DNA from: Fusarium oxysporum f. sp. lycopersici 4287
Lineage: Eukaryota > Ascomycota > Sordariomycetes > Hypocreales > Nectriaceae
Direction of reading: 5' to 3'
NCBI RefSeq assembly: GCF_000149955.1
Contig: NC_030989.1
Span: 4,414,402 to 4,478,401 of the forward strand
Length of the DNA: 64,000 nucleotides
Shown: positions 21,308 through 32,200 of the stretch, piece by piece
Layout of the letters: every line of letters starts with the position of its first letter
Numbering within the stretch: position 1 is the stretch's first letter
Position numbers and translations under genes: made by a program
Notes under the pieces: model-generated
The model's database searches: none
What the model saw: the letters and a program-made list of their open reading frames with translations, nothing else
What the model was told of the DNA's origin: nothing

Positions 21308-23100
21308 ATGGCCTTTTGGCTTTTTGGTGGCACAAAGCCCAAGAAGTCGAGCAAGAAGTCCAAGAAGGGGACGAAAACCAATAAAACGATAGCTTCTTCT
21401 AAGCCCAAGATAACAGATCCTCCAAATGTCTTTCGTCCTGCTAGACCTCAGATTGAGCCGCCCCCTTATCCAGGAAACGTGCGTCCGAATACTGCGGCGT
21501 TGAGACCCGTTCTTCCGTATAATCAGCACCATGCCTCTCAATCACAGCCTCACTTCCAACCCGCTGGCTATCTCCCAGCACCGCCGAACTTCAGCACTCA
21601 GCCGGTGGTGATCAACAATCACTATCACCTCGGCTCGCAGCAATCGCACCCCAACTTGTCTGCTTTTACTCCACCGCATCATCTCGCAACGCCAAACTCA
21701 CACCAGACCCTCTCATCGTCATTGAACCGTTTCACAGGCTCAATGGTGAATCTCGCCAAGGAATCAATTCCACCACAACTCTACGACGATGGGCTATCGG
21801 CTTGGCATGGATGTGCGCAGATTGCTCAGTCGACGAATGCGCTGTATGATCGGTTCAACGATATCATGACACTTATTGATCACGAGAAAGTAAAGGGCAA
21901 TGAGAATACGCTCTTCAACTGCGCCATCGCAGATCAGGAGCCAAAGACGGATCAAGTCGATAAGGGTTTGGGAAAGGTGAAGAACAAGGAAAAGTCATCA
22001 TGCAATGTTGCTGCATCTGTTGTGTCGGGCAATTACTTCTCCAAAGTCGAGCAATACGCAAACTCCAAGCTTCCTTCAACACTTCCTCCACTATCTCTGT
22101 ATGTGTATCCTTCAAGTTTCAATTCTCTTCTAACAGAAGCAGGCATATGCCCACGTGGCCTCTCCTTTGTCTCGCCGCTCAGTACTCCCAACGTGTCTAC
22201 GAAAGACCTCGCGGCACCGAACGAGACGCCCACGTCTCATCCGACTGGCTCGCTGGTCCTAGACAGACCTGCATTAAGTCCGTTTCCATGGACGACATGA
22301 ACACCATAGTCTTCGCCATCCGCGGTACGGCAAGTTTCATGGATTGGGCCGTCAATCTCAATTCTGCACCCATCAGCCCACTCAACTTCCTCGATGATCC
22401 AGGAAACTTGTGCCACGCGGGCTTTCTCTCCGTTGCTAAGAAGATGGTTCGCCCGGTAGCTGCAAGGCTGAGACAGCTTCTTCAAGAGGACCCCAAGCGC
22501 TCGACGTTCAGTCTCTTAATCACGGGACATTCGGCTGGTGGTGCTATTGCTGCGTTGCTATACTCGCACATGGTAGCCCAGACGAATGCGGCAGAGAGTG
22601 AACTCAACGTCTTGACGAATTGCTTTAAGAGAATACACTGCGTCACGTTCGGTGCACCACCTGTGTCTCTCCTCCCACTAGCAAAACCGGATACTCACGC
22701 TCTCAGAAAGAGCATCTTCCTGAGCTTCGTCAACGAAGGAGATCCCGTTGTCCGCGCCGACAAAGCCTACGTCAAAAGTCTTCTCGACCTACTCGCTTCA
22801 CCACCACCATCCCAACGAAAAGACACCAATAAATCACGCAAGAAACCAACATGGAACGTCCCCCCGTGCACACTGAGCAACGCAGGCCGTATCGTGGTGC
22901 TGCGCTCAGGGGACCTAGACGCCAAGCCCAAAGATCGCAAGACGGTGCGAGAGCGTCTCGATGAAGGAGTTGTGGCAGTGACGTGCTCCGAGGAGAGGTT
23001 GAGGAGTGTTATTTGGGGAGATCCCGTGTGCCATCTAATGAGTTTGTATGCTGCGAGGATAGAGGTGCTAGCTGTACGGTCTGTGACTGCGAGACGTTAG
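21308..23100 (+). CDS. Class 3 lipase-like alpha/beta hydrolase
   Basis: Probable intracellular lipid hydrolase of the lipase class 3 fold. Exons 21308-22098 and 22143-23100 give 582 residues; the 44-base intron joins PPLSL to HMPTWPLL. Residues 1-130 are basic then Pro/Gln/His-rich and likely disordered. The catalytic domain starts near residue 260. Visible are IVFAIRGTASFMDWAVNLN, the nucleophile elbow GHSAGG (Ser in LLITGHSAGGAIAALLY), TFGAPPVS, the likely catalytic Asp in FVNEGDPVVRAD and a candidate catalytic His in DPVCHLMSLY. There is no signal peptide; the very basic N-terminus (KKSSKKSKKG) argues against secretion. A plant-type DAD1-like lipase relative is an alternative name, with the same reaction. 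It is convergent with the Zn2Cys6 gene. Confidence 0.87.
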
Positions 23101-23687
23101 CATTGATGAGAGTTGGAATTTTTGGTTACGAAGTAATGAATGAACGGGGTTGACTTTGGCGTTACGATACCTACAGAACGAAAACAAAGATACCAGCAAA
23201 TACCCAGAATTTACAATTAAATCTATTAAATCACAAGCGAAGTGGCCGAATTAATGCTCGGGCCAAACTGGTTCAGTGCACGACGAGAGAGAAGTTCAAG
23301 ATTAATTGAATAGAGTAAAGTTTTGATTCATAATTCTATAACCACAAAGTGAAGAATGTGCATAACACCATAAATGTAGAGCCATCCGTAACCTAACATT
23401 TGTTTTCAGGGATCCCCGATTCAATTCACTTGACAACATAACAAGCATAACATGATCCTCAGCCTTTATCTTGTGAAAGACAGGTGATCCAAAACTCCAA
23501 AGCGCCAACCTCCGATTTCCGTTTGATCCGCAGAAACTTGCTCGCAAGATAGATACAACGCAAGGTAAAAGAAGCGCTGTGTTGTGCGCCCATGTCATAG
23601 TAATTCCAGAGAAGACAACGAAAAATGCGTACAGCGCTTGCCCAGGCATCTAGGCCCAAACAAGATATGTTTTTAATTTTGGTGTAA
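23101..23687. other. Convergent intergenic region
   Basis: The 3' ends of the lipase and Zn2Cys6 genes face each other; no frame with coding character. Confidence 0.5.
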
Positions 23688-25747
23688 TTATCGCATTGAA
23701 AAGTCCATGTCAGGCATTGACCCCATTTGCGACAAGGGGGGCTGGTTTTGCATCTGATAGCTATTCTGCCGCTGGGGTTGTTGTATACCATATATTTGGT
23801 TTATTGTTGGGTTCATGGCTGAACTGTTGACATTTTGGTTCTGTATACCCTGTAAGGGCGGTTGACTTCCAACACGCTGTTGATGTTGTATGTTGCTCAG
23901 TGGATTGGGCTGAGAGGCTGTGAATGAATTCATGCCCATTTCAGACATGTCAAAACCGCCCATGCCCACGTTGCCGACATTGTAGTCGATGCCAGGGGAC
24001 ATGACATTAGCAGGTGAGCCGACAAATGCTGAAGCGATGTCACTGCCTGGTTGCGTACCAGGGGGCGTACCATTCGAGTAATTGGAGTTGGGGATTGTGT
24101 CAGGACTACTGCCACTCAAATCGTACTTGGTCTCATTCTCGTCGACGACCATGCCTTGGTTGTAATCGTTCATTTGTGGCATGCTGGCCATGCCGGCATT
24201 ACCAAAACCGTCGAATATGTCAGCAGACATTTGGAAAGAGCCGTTCTCTGGGGCGTTTCGCAGTAGTGGGTCGGCCAGACGTGGAAGAATCTCGTTGACC
24301 TTCGCCAACAAGAGAGGAGTGAATGCAAAGTCGCCATTTCGAGCAGGGTCAAGAGAGGCGAGGAGATCCTGGAGCCACTGGTGAGGACCCACCGCCAATG
24401 GGTGTCGATCCGGAGGCAGGTTAGCCAAATAGGTAGTCAAGTTGAGACAGATCTCGAGTAGCTTGGGGAACTGTGAATTTGTTAGAGGTGTGTTATTCAA
24501 ACAAGACATATGATACATACCAAGCAGGACTTTGCAAGCTCAAGTGGCTGGCCCGCGAAAGAAGAAGCCATCTTGCTGGTCATTTGTCGTGCGAGATCGC
24601 CGTGGTATTGACTTTGGGTATTGTTGAGCTGCCAGATTGCATTGTTGAGGAATTGTTGACTGGCCATATAGGCATTCTCGGGATGGAAGGGGTTCGTGGC
24701 TTGCGACTCCTTGAGGTGATTCTTTAGACCAGTAATTTGATGGCAGTCGAGATGGTCGCAACCATTTCTCCAAGCGGCCAGGAAAGAGTCGTCCATAGGT
24801 CGGAAGATGTTGCACATGATGAAAAAGGCGTGAAGCTCGGGATACAAGGCATCATTGGGGTCGTCGTGCATCTGGCTAGGTGCGATTGTCGCATAAAGGG
24901 ACAAGGGGCGACGGCGGTTGAAAAAGTAGACGCGCTCAGTGGCGAACAAGAACCAGAAAAATCGGCGTCTTCGGACAGCCTCAGTTTGAGGAAACTGGGC
25001 ATAGTTTTCTTCCTTGTCCATGTTTGTAAGGAGAGCCATAGTTGTGGCCTCTCGTAGGTAGTACCACGCTCTGTCTGGTCCGTCGATTATCTTGATGCAG
25101 GAGTAGATGAAAATGTTTGTGACCATAATATTGAAGTTCGGTGTCTCAAAGTAATCGGAGCCCTTTCGAACGCGTAGGCACTCCTCAAGAAGCAAATTGC
25201 TTGCGGCGATGTTGGCGCCGGGATGCTGCTGAAGGTTGAAGGACTCTTCTGCCGATGAAGTTGGCAGGATCATACCGGGCTGAAGTACTACATATGCGCA
25301 GAGAGCTGCAAAGAGACAGTACCTGTCACGGCCACTTTCCATATTTAGCATCATGTGTTCGATTTGATTTCGGTCGAGGAAAGGCAGTGTCGAGTAAGCA
25401 TTTTCGAAATAGTAGTTGACACAAGCCTTGATCAGGTCATTGGACAACATGCCAGCCGTAGGGTTGAGAGCAGGAATGGTAAGGTCAACGGGTTGTCCAG
25501 CGAGTCTGTTTTGCACCTTGGCAGCAAGACTGGCCTGACGTTGGTTGTCTCTCAATTCAGTGATTACTTTTGCGCGAGAACCCTTGGGACCTTTCTTCTG
25601 AGGAATAGCGAGATATGTGCATTCGATACCAGCAGTTGCACAGTTGCGACAGGTGATACCACTATCACACTTGACCTTGCGACGATGGCAGCCATCGCAG
25701 GCCCTCTTTACGGCGGTTGTCATTGCTGGTTTTGCTGCCGTTGACAT
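23688..25747 (-). CDS. Zn2Cys6 transcription factor with fungal TF middle region
   Basis: Nuclear regulator; target genes unknown. Exons 25747-24521 and 24470-23688 give 669 residues. The zinc cluster near residues 17-45 (KRACDGCHRRKVKCDSGITCRNCATAGIECTY pattern) has canonical spacing CX2CX6CX5CX2CX6C, followed by a basic linker (QKKGPKGSRAKV). The middle homology region includes AWYYLREATTMALLTNMD and RRRRFFWFLFATERVYFFNRRRPLSL, typical of the fungal-specific TF domain. The C-terminus is rich in Gln, Asn, Met and Pro, a likely activation region. The linker resembles an Aspergillus group that includes RfeD, but I cannot assign orthology. The ATG at 25747 is preferred to one 24 bases upstream, which would add eight unlike residues. 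The upstream leader is unusually long and pyrimidine-rich. Confidence 0.9.
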
Positions 25748-28211
25748 TGTGAGTTTCCTTGTCAGTATCAAAGAAAGTTATCAACGGCCGGGTCGGGTCG
25801 TCGGGGTAGGCGACGACAAGAACGATTGACTTCCAGAGACGATGATACTAAGGAAGTACGATAAGCTCGAGGGTCGTTGAGACTACTCGGGGGTATTTAG
25901 ATTATGATATCGCGGGGGAGACGAAAAGGCAAGCAGCCAGCAAGCCAAAAGTCTGGGGATTTTGCGGGGGACCGCGATAAGAGGTGTCGTCTCGAAGGTA
26001 TATTCGGGGCGACTTGGTAATCGGTCGACCGGGTGGGCGGGGAGTATGGGAGATTGGAAGGGCTGGCTTGATTCCAGGAGACGAGGTGCAGGTGTTATTC
26101 GGCCCTTTCGCCTTGGACCATAATGCGGGGGGTTGTTCGGGGTGACCAGGAGTCAAATTGCAGAAACTTCGATATTGGAAAGGTTGATTAAGGGGTCGCA
26201 GATCTGCGGTATATAGAATTCGTTTGGTGTTTTTTGGCTGGTTGTATGAGGAGGAAAAGAAAAGTGTGGATAGAAGAGAGAGATCAGGTTAGGGAAGGGA
26301 TGGAAAGACGAGAAGAGAAGATGAGGTGAGAAGCGGGTTTGCAAGAGAAGGAGATTTCGAGGAAAGACCAGGGGTGGGCAAGCAAACCGCAGCCAGAGCG
26401 AGACGGAAGACTTTCTGACGCTGGGGTGGGACGAGAGGAACACAAGAGGAGGATGAGTAAAGTACTTTGCCACTGAAACTTTGCAGGAGAGTGACCTCGA
26501 GGTCCAGTTTTTACTCGTACCACCCGTCTTGAAGAGCCAAGGAACAAGCAGCCAACCGAACTGGCGAACGGGCGAGGGATCTAAAAGGGGACTAGCCAGC
26601 AGAGAAATTAGCAGGCAAAGACAGTGCAGTAGACCAAAGAGTACATACCCGATGGACAGTGCAACTTGGTTTAGCGACCTGTAGTTTGAATGGGGGTGGA
26701 GACAGGCTTGGAGCATCAAGAAGGTTGGCCGAGAGCGTTACTTATAGACAAATCTTGAGTAGAAACTGGCCGACCGAACGTCAGTATTAATAGTCTAGTG
26801 ACTGGCTGGCTTCAAGCTCAGCATATATTGCGTTATGGCTTGCAACAGAATCGTTGAAGTGAGGGGAAGCCATCAACAACGATACGGAGAGAGAGTTCTT
26901 GGAGGCAGCCTCCTTCTCATAGCCACCTACATAAACACTGTGCCACGTCGACATCTGTTTGGACCACGCTAAAGCCTCAGCTTCACAGTGCGACTCCACT
27001 TCAAATGAGATCTTCCTCTGTTGGCGAACTCTCTGCAAAGACAGGTAGACTCGCACTCAAGAGGAGGTGAAGCCTAACAGGAAACACATCGATCGACGAT
27101 TGGGTACCTTCTCCTGCACCAAGAATTCGCGCAGCAAACAGGTTCTCCTCATGTACGTCGGTCTGACCATGTTATGAAATGTCACGCGTTGAGGGTTCAC
27201 GTTATTCGGCTTGCTCCGATCACGTTCCCGGGGGCAAAAACAATACGGTTCTTCGCTTGTTGAGAAAAGTAAAAAACGTAGGGAAAAAGTCAATTGCTGG
27301 GCTATCACAACGAATGAAAAACTCCGCTGTCAGATCTCTGTTCGAGATGTCAGATCATCCGTTGTTTGCTCATCGGGTGCAGCAGCGCATTTCGCGTTTA
27401 GAAACTCAAGCCCCGAAAATAACTCTATGCCCCCCTGGTGTGACAAGTGTCTCCCTGCGATGATCGAAATACTGCATCATCTCGTCATCGTCAATAGTGA
27501 CTGCTTTGGGCATAAACGCCGCTTGCTTGAATTCCCATCTCCGTGATTGTCCATGTTCCCGCGATGGCCTCCCCGAAAAAGAAATCGCCCGACCAGGTTT
27601 GCTTTTGTTTCCGCATATTCGGAACTTGGATGCCAAATGGATGTCTCATATGCATCCCCATGTCTCATTGCAACGAATGCACGCCCCGCTGTTCAGCCAG
27701 GGATGAGAACAAGACTTTTGATCTCCATAAATTGCTTCCATGGAAGGGGATCGTGATGATTCAGGACACGGAAGAATGTCTCTTTGGAGAGGTGCCACTT
27801 TGAGCCTCATGATCTCATGGTATCTCGTATGAGTTCTGCAGAAGGGTCCATTGATATGGATCGTTTATCGATGTTGACCTGTAACTGGAAGTCAAATACC
27901 ATGCCAGATAATGTTGTGTTCCACTTTACGATGCAGCGTATAGAAATCCATGTTGCGCATCTTGAAGCATTGACTTCACATCCATGCATGATACGATTCA
28001 GACTCGTCATGAATCACGTTGCTTCTTGCAATGTAACAAAAGAAATCTATTATAACAGTGTTCAAATCGATAGAAGTTTTACCGCTTTCTTCCCACGTTG
28101 ACTGGAGATCGTATCAGTCCCACTCGCTTCAAAACACTGGCTCCATTAGCTCTCGATGGCCATATCAACCCCGAATCCGTCCCGCTCCTAGTTCACTTCT
28201 CCATATATCCC
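25748..28211. other. Long intergenic region with pyrimidine-rich leader of the Zn2Cys6 gene
   Basis: The first kilobase (to about 26750) is strongly C+T-rich on the minus strand, as in long leaders of fungal regulator genes. A 188-codon frame there is low-complexity and has no protein character. The rest (26800-28200) holds only short frames, and includes the 3' side of the RTA1 gene. Confidence 0.5.
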
Positions 28212-29212
28212 TCAATGGGTATGCTTAGGACGGACAGGTGAGAGTGAGTATCGTCGGTCTCTGTCATCTCCGCCCACGGGCTGGCTCTCCAGCGCATATC
28301 CATCCTGGCTGACAATTCGCTTCCTGTCCTTATCATGGTTGATCACGCGGCTGGGATGGAACACATTGAGGGAGACCACAACGAGACTCATGAGGAGAGC
28401 ATCGAAGATGTAGATAAAGTACTCCTTCGATTGGAGCTCACTGTCCTTGCCCATGACATACTCGGCGACACGGAAGACGGATCGGACCATGATGAACAGA
28501 CTGGCTGAGTAAAGAACGATGAGGAGCTTCTTCCAAGGTGTTGTGATCTCCTGAGACTTTTGTGTAGGGTTGCGGTTGATGCGGAGGTGGAAGACGAGAG
28601 TGACGACCATGAAGAAGCCGAAGAAAATGATCTGAATGCCTAGGCCACCGACGATGATGTTCTCGCCTCGCTTGACAGCACTCTTAGTCTTTGCTGTTGC
28701 GAGCATACCACCACCTTTGACAGTTAGTAATGTGAAGTTTAACGGCTTCGGGGTACGTACCAGCACTCTGTGCAAGGAAGGACATGACATCGCCAGCAAC
28801 AAAGACCTTAGTCAACCATCTGGGGCTGATGATGGAAAGGTCGCCAGCATCGAGAAGTCGAATGAGACGGCCGAGAACCATGTAAATCGAAGCAGCGAGG
28901 AGGGCTGGACCGAGCAGCAAGAGAAGAGACTGGATGATGTAGGGGTTCTTGGTGAAGTCTGGTGCTTCTTGCGCTGATAGAGCTCGACCGACGTAGCCTA
29001 CACACTCAACTGAAGACAATGTTAGTGGAGCAATGATACCTGGACATTGGCGGCCACGTACAAAGACATCCGATCAAAAACGGAATGAAGTACCATGTTC
29101 GAGATCGAATAAGCTGGTAGGTGTGTAATAATGCAGAGAGACCGAAGACAGCAATAAAGATGACAGCTGCCACCATATTAGGGTTATAATTATAGAAGAT
29201 GTATCCCGCCAT
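28212..29212 (-). CDS. RTA1-family membrane protein
   Basis: Seven-helix membrane protein of the fungal RTA1/RTM1/Rsb1 (lipid-translocating exporter) family. Members are linked to resistance to toxic lipids or sterol-active compounds, and the molecular action of most is unproved. Exons 29212-29062, 29009-28761 and 28714-28212 give 300 residues. Splices restore LIGCL/FECVGYVGRA (family motif with Glu and Gly-Tyr at helix 2) and QSAG/GGGMLATAK. The family block ISPRWLTKVFVAGDVMSFLAQ is present, as is LIMVRSVFRVAEYVMG before the late helices. The C-tail is polar with an acidic/Ser-rich end. The gene stands alone between two long gene-poor stretches. Confidence 0.93.
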
Positions 29213-32200
29213 GGTGAATTATTCTCGAGTGTCGATTTATTGAAGCTCTCAATCACGTTAGTGAGGTCGAGTTTTGGTGTTCCGTCGTTAAATGTCAAAC
29301 AGATGAATGTCAAAGTCAATGAGTTGAGAGTAGAAGCTCGAGAATGTCTTGGCTTTCTTGATCAGACTATATACATATCTTTACGTGTAAACAACATTTC
29401 CCAAGCTGACGCTATGCATCTAAAATTGTTCACGCTCTATACGCGGAGGGGAGTTATACGTGAATAATCTAGATCTGAGTAGCGTAGATCTTGAGAATGT
29501 GGGGCTGGACATACGCGTATATGGCAGATCACCTCAACGATAAAGGCAATTATAACTACGAGCTAAGCCCTAAGCCTTACAGTTTCTTTTTAACGCGCGG
29601 ATAGACTTTGATGTCGGTTTCGGAAGATATTCAGATTGGAGATGTTCCTTTAGTGCCAGTCGTTGTCCAAGGGGCTGAGTGAGCCATGTGGTATTTTAGT
29701 CAACCGTTCGGCATGAAGCTGCCGAAGAGAAGACGCTTTGAGTGTTGGTATAAAACTGTTTTGAAGTGTAATTGATGCATAGCGTCCAGCTAACAGCTCG
29801 TGAGTAAATTGACCAAATATGGTGAGTTCATCAGATATCGTTGGCCTGTGTTGCCTGTCTTGAGCTGTAACTACCGCAGCCACGGATTCTACCAGTCCCT
29901 TCAATGGTTCGCTATTAACTTCATACGCAAAGTATGATCATCTACGCAGTATATCACGAGGAGACATATGTCAAAGCTGCACACACAGGCAGCACCTCTT
30001 CAAGCTGCTAGGCATTGACTTTCACGCTACGGGTATGCTTCTTTTTTCGCGTCTATCCGAAAGCGAGACAGTTTTCTTATCGATAATCACCACCTTCATT
30101 GTCAATGCCACTGCAGACCTGCCTAGAATTCCACGTAACGCAAGATCTTGTGCATTAAAGTTTGCGGCGCAGCTGTCATCTCGCTTGAAACAAGAGCACC
30201 TGTGCGGCTGTGTCGCGTATCAGCTCAACCTCACATCCGGGGTAACAAGCTTGCGCGTTGTAGGGCGTACAAGCTCGTCTGTGCTTTTCTTTCGTGTCCC
30301 AGCAATGAGGCGGAGTGTTTCTGAAAGGAGGCGCTCCCAGTCGAGGATTATGCTCCGGCCGCATCATGCGTTGTTGAGTTTGCAGTGAGGGGTTTGACGA
30401 AGTCAACTTCAAAGTATGCCTCCAGACGAGAGGGCAAACCCGTTCTTTGATCGCAAACTAGGTACGGAAATATCTGCTCCCCTCAATTATGACATGATCT
30501 GTGGTTCATGGCTTTCCCGATGTTCGCTTAATTGGCGACAGATTGGTTGAGTTTGTTCTACTGAACTCCTGATGCCACGTCGCTCATCTGAAGCTCAAGA
30601 ATCAGATGATTCAGGTTCTGTGATCAGAGTGACAGTATGTCAACGACGATTGTTTTTTTATGGAACAAGTGTACGACCATTTCGTGTTAATCACAGCAAA
30701 ACAGCACTGAGGGCATTGAACTTGATTCCATCAAGGTGAACCCTTAATGGTAATTCGTGACAGGAGTTATTTCCAGTCGTGTTTCCGTAGACGGTGTCAA
30801 ATACCGAGGCATACCGATGGTGTCCGGACGGTGTGCTCCCGCAACCCGGTGCGATGCTCCGGGTCAGCACAGCAAACACAGTGTGGTATGCCAACCAATA
30901 ATCTACTGCCTGAGCCAGTCTCGCGCGCACTGTATACTTTGAACAAAACTGCAAGGTCTGTGGCCTCATCGTGCAGTAGTTGCCGGACAGGCCGTGTCTA
31001 GCGGCTTTCTCGAAGGAACTTGGAACGCTCGTCGTGTGCTTTTCAGTGGGTTCGCATGAATCGCGGTGGTTCCGCTACTAAAGCACAAACGTCGATCAGG
31101 TCCCCTGTTTTTTGCTTCATTTTGTCGCGGTCAGACGAAATAAATCATTCAGTCGATCCTGAAACCTGAAATGAACAATTAATTGCTCAATTTCCAAACA
31201 GCGCATCTACCACCCCCATCAGGTCTTTAGACTTAACTGAACCTGGAGAAACACGGTTCGGGCTAAGGCACAGGGAACCCCAGACTAGACCTGAAGGAGC
31301 CTCGCGTGCACAAGGTCGGTCCGAAAGGGCCAGCTTGGTCTGGATGGTGGGCGAGGCTGAAAAGAGGCTTTGTCGTTCAAGGGAGATGATTGGCTGGTGT
31401 TGGTAGCGAATTGTGTTGCGGCTTGGCGTTTTGAGTGATGTTGTCCTTGTCTTTGTTGAGCGGTGACGCAGCCACGAAATTGCCGTGTTTGAGTGAACAC
31501 GACTTCGGATGCTCAGCCATTACCTGTCTATTTCTCGTATGTCAGATCATCAACAGTAACTCTGCAATGCGAGATTGGTTCTGGGGACATTTGCAATCTG
31601 TCATGTGTCAAAGTTCCGTCCCACTGGCACGGCGATGCAACGTCGCATTAATGCTACACGAATGTCAGGTGTTTTGTTGAGCAGGTCCTCCAAATCTTAG
31701 TCAGCTAGTCAGCCACCATCTCGACGCCTACCCTAAACACTCTCGTGATACTGCATCAGCATTTGTTATGCGGTTCCTTGCTGTTGACCTCGTATCAGCC
31801 ATGGCGAGGCTCAGTTCTTACGAGAAGATTGGCCAGCATTTCTTCTCAACACGAATCTGGCTCACTGACACATCTTGGAGTGTTCTTGAGCGTATTGCGT
31901 CTTTCACAATCGGTTATCCCTATCGTATGAGAAAACAGTCAAACGACACTCCGCGAATTAGAATAAAGCCCAAACATCATTTGTCGATCAGTGGAGCTGA
32001 TTTCCCTCGCTTAAGGCTCATTGTTCTCCATACCAGTCTAGACTCGCGATGATATGATGCTCCAATCCTCCCACAGAGACTATCGGACCTCGCCAAGGGC
32101 AGCAAAGGTTTTCCTTTCGAAGGATTTAAGGGGTTCCATAGAAACAAGCTATTGGAGCCAGTGGGGATTCTCAAAGATAGTCGAAAGACGGGAACTGCCC

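Noticed and set aside
26153..26719. 188-codon minus-strand frame
   Set aside because: Low-complexity Leu/Ser/Pro/Phe-rich translation of a pyrimidine-rich tract; no domain and it lies in the likely leader of the Zn2Cys6 gene.
31768..32052. 94-codon frame in the gene-poor region
   Set aside because: No domain, no signal peptide and no splice partners; similar frames occur by chance here.
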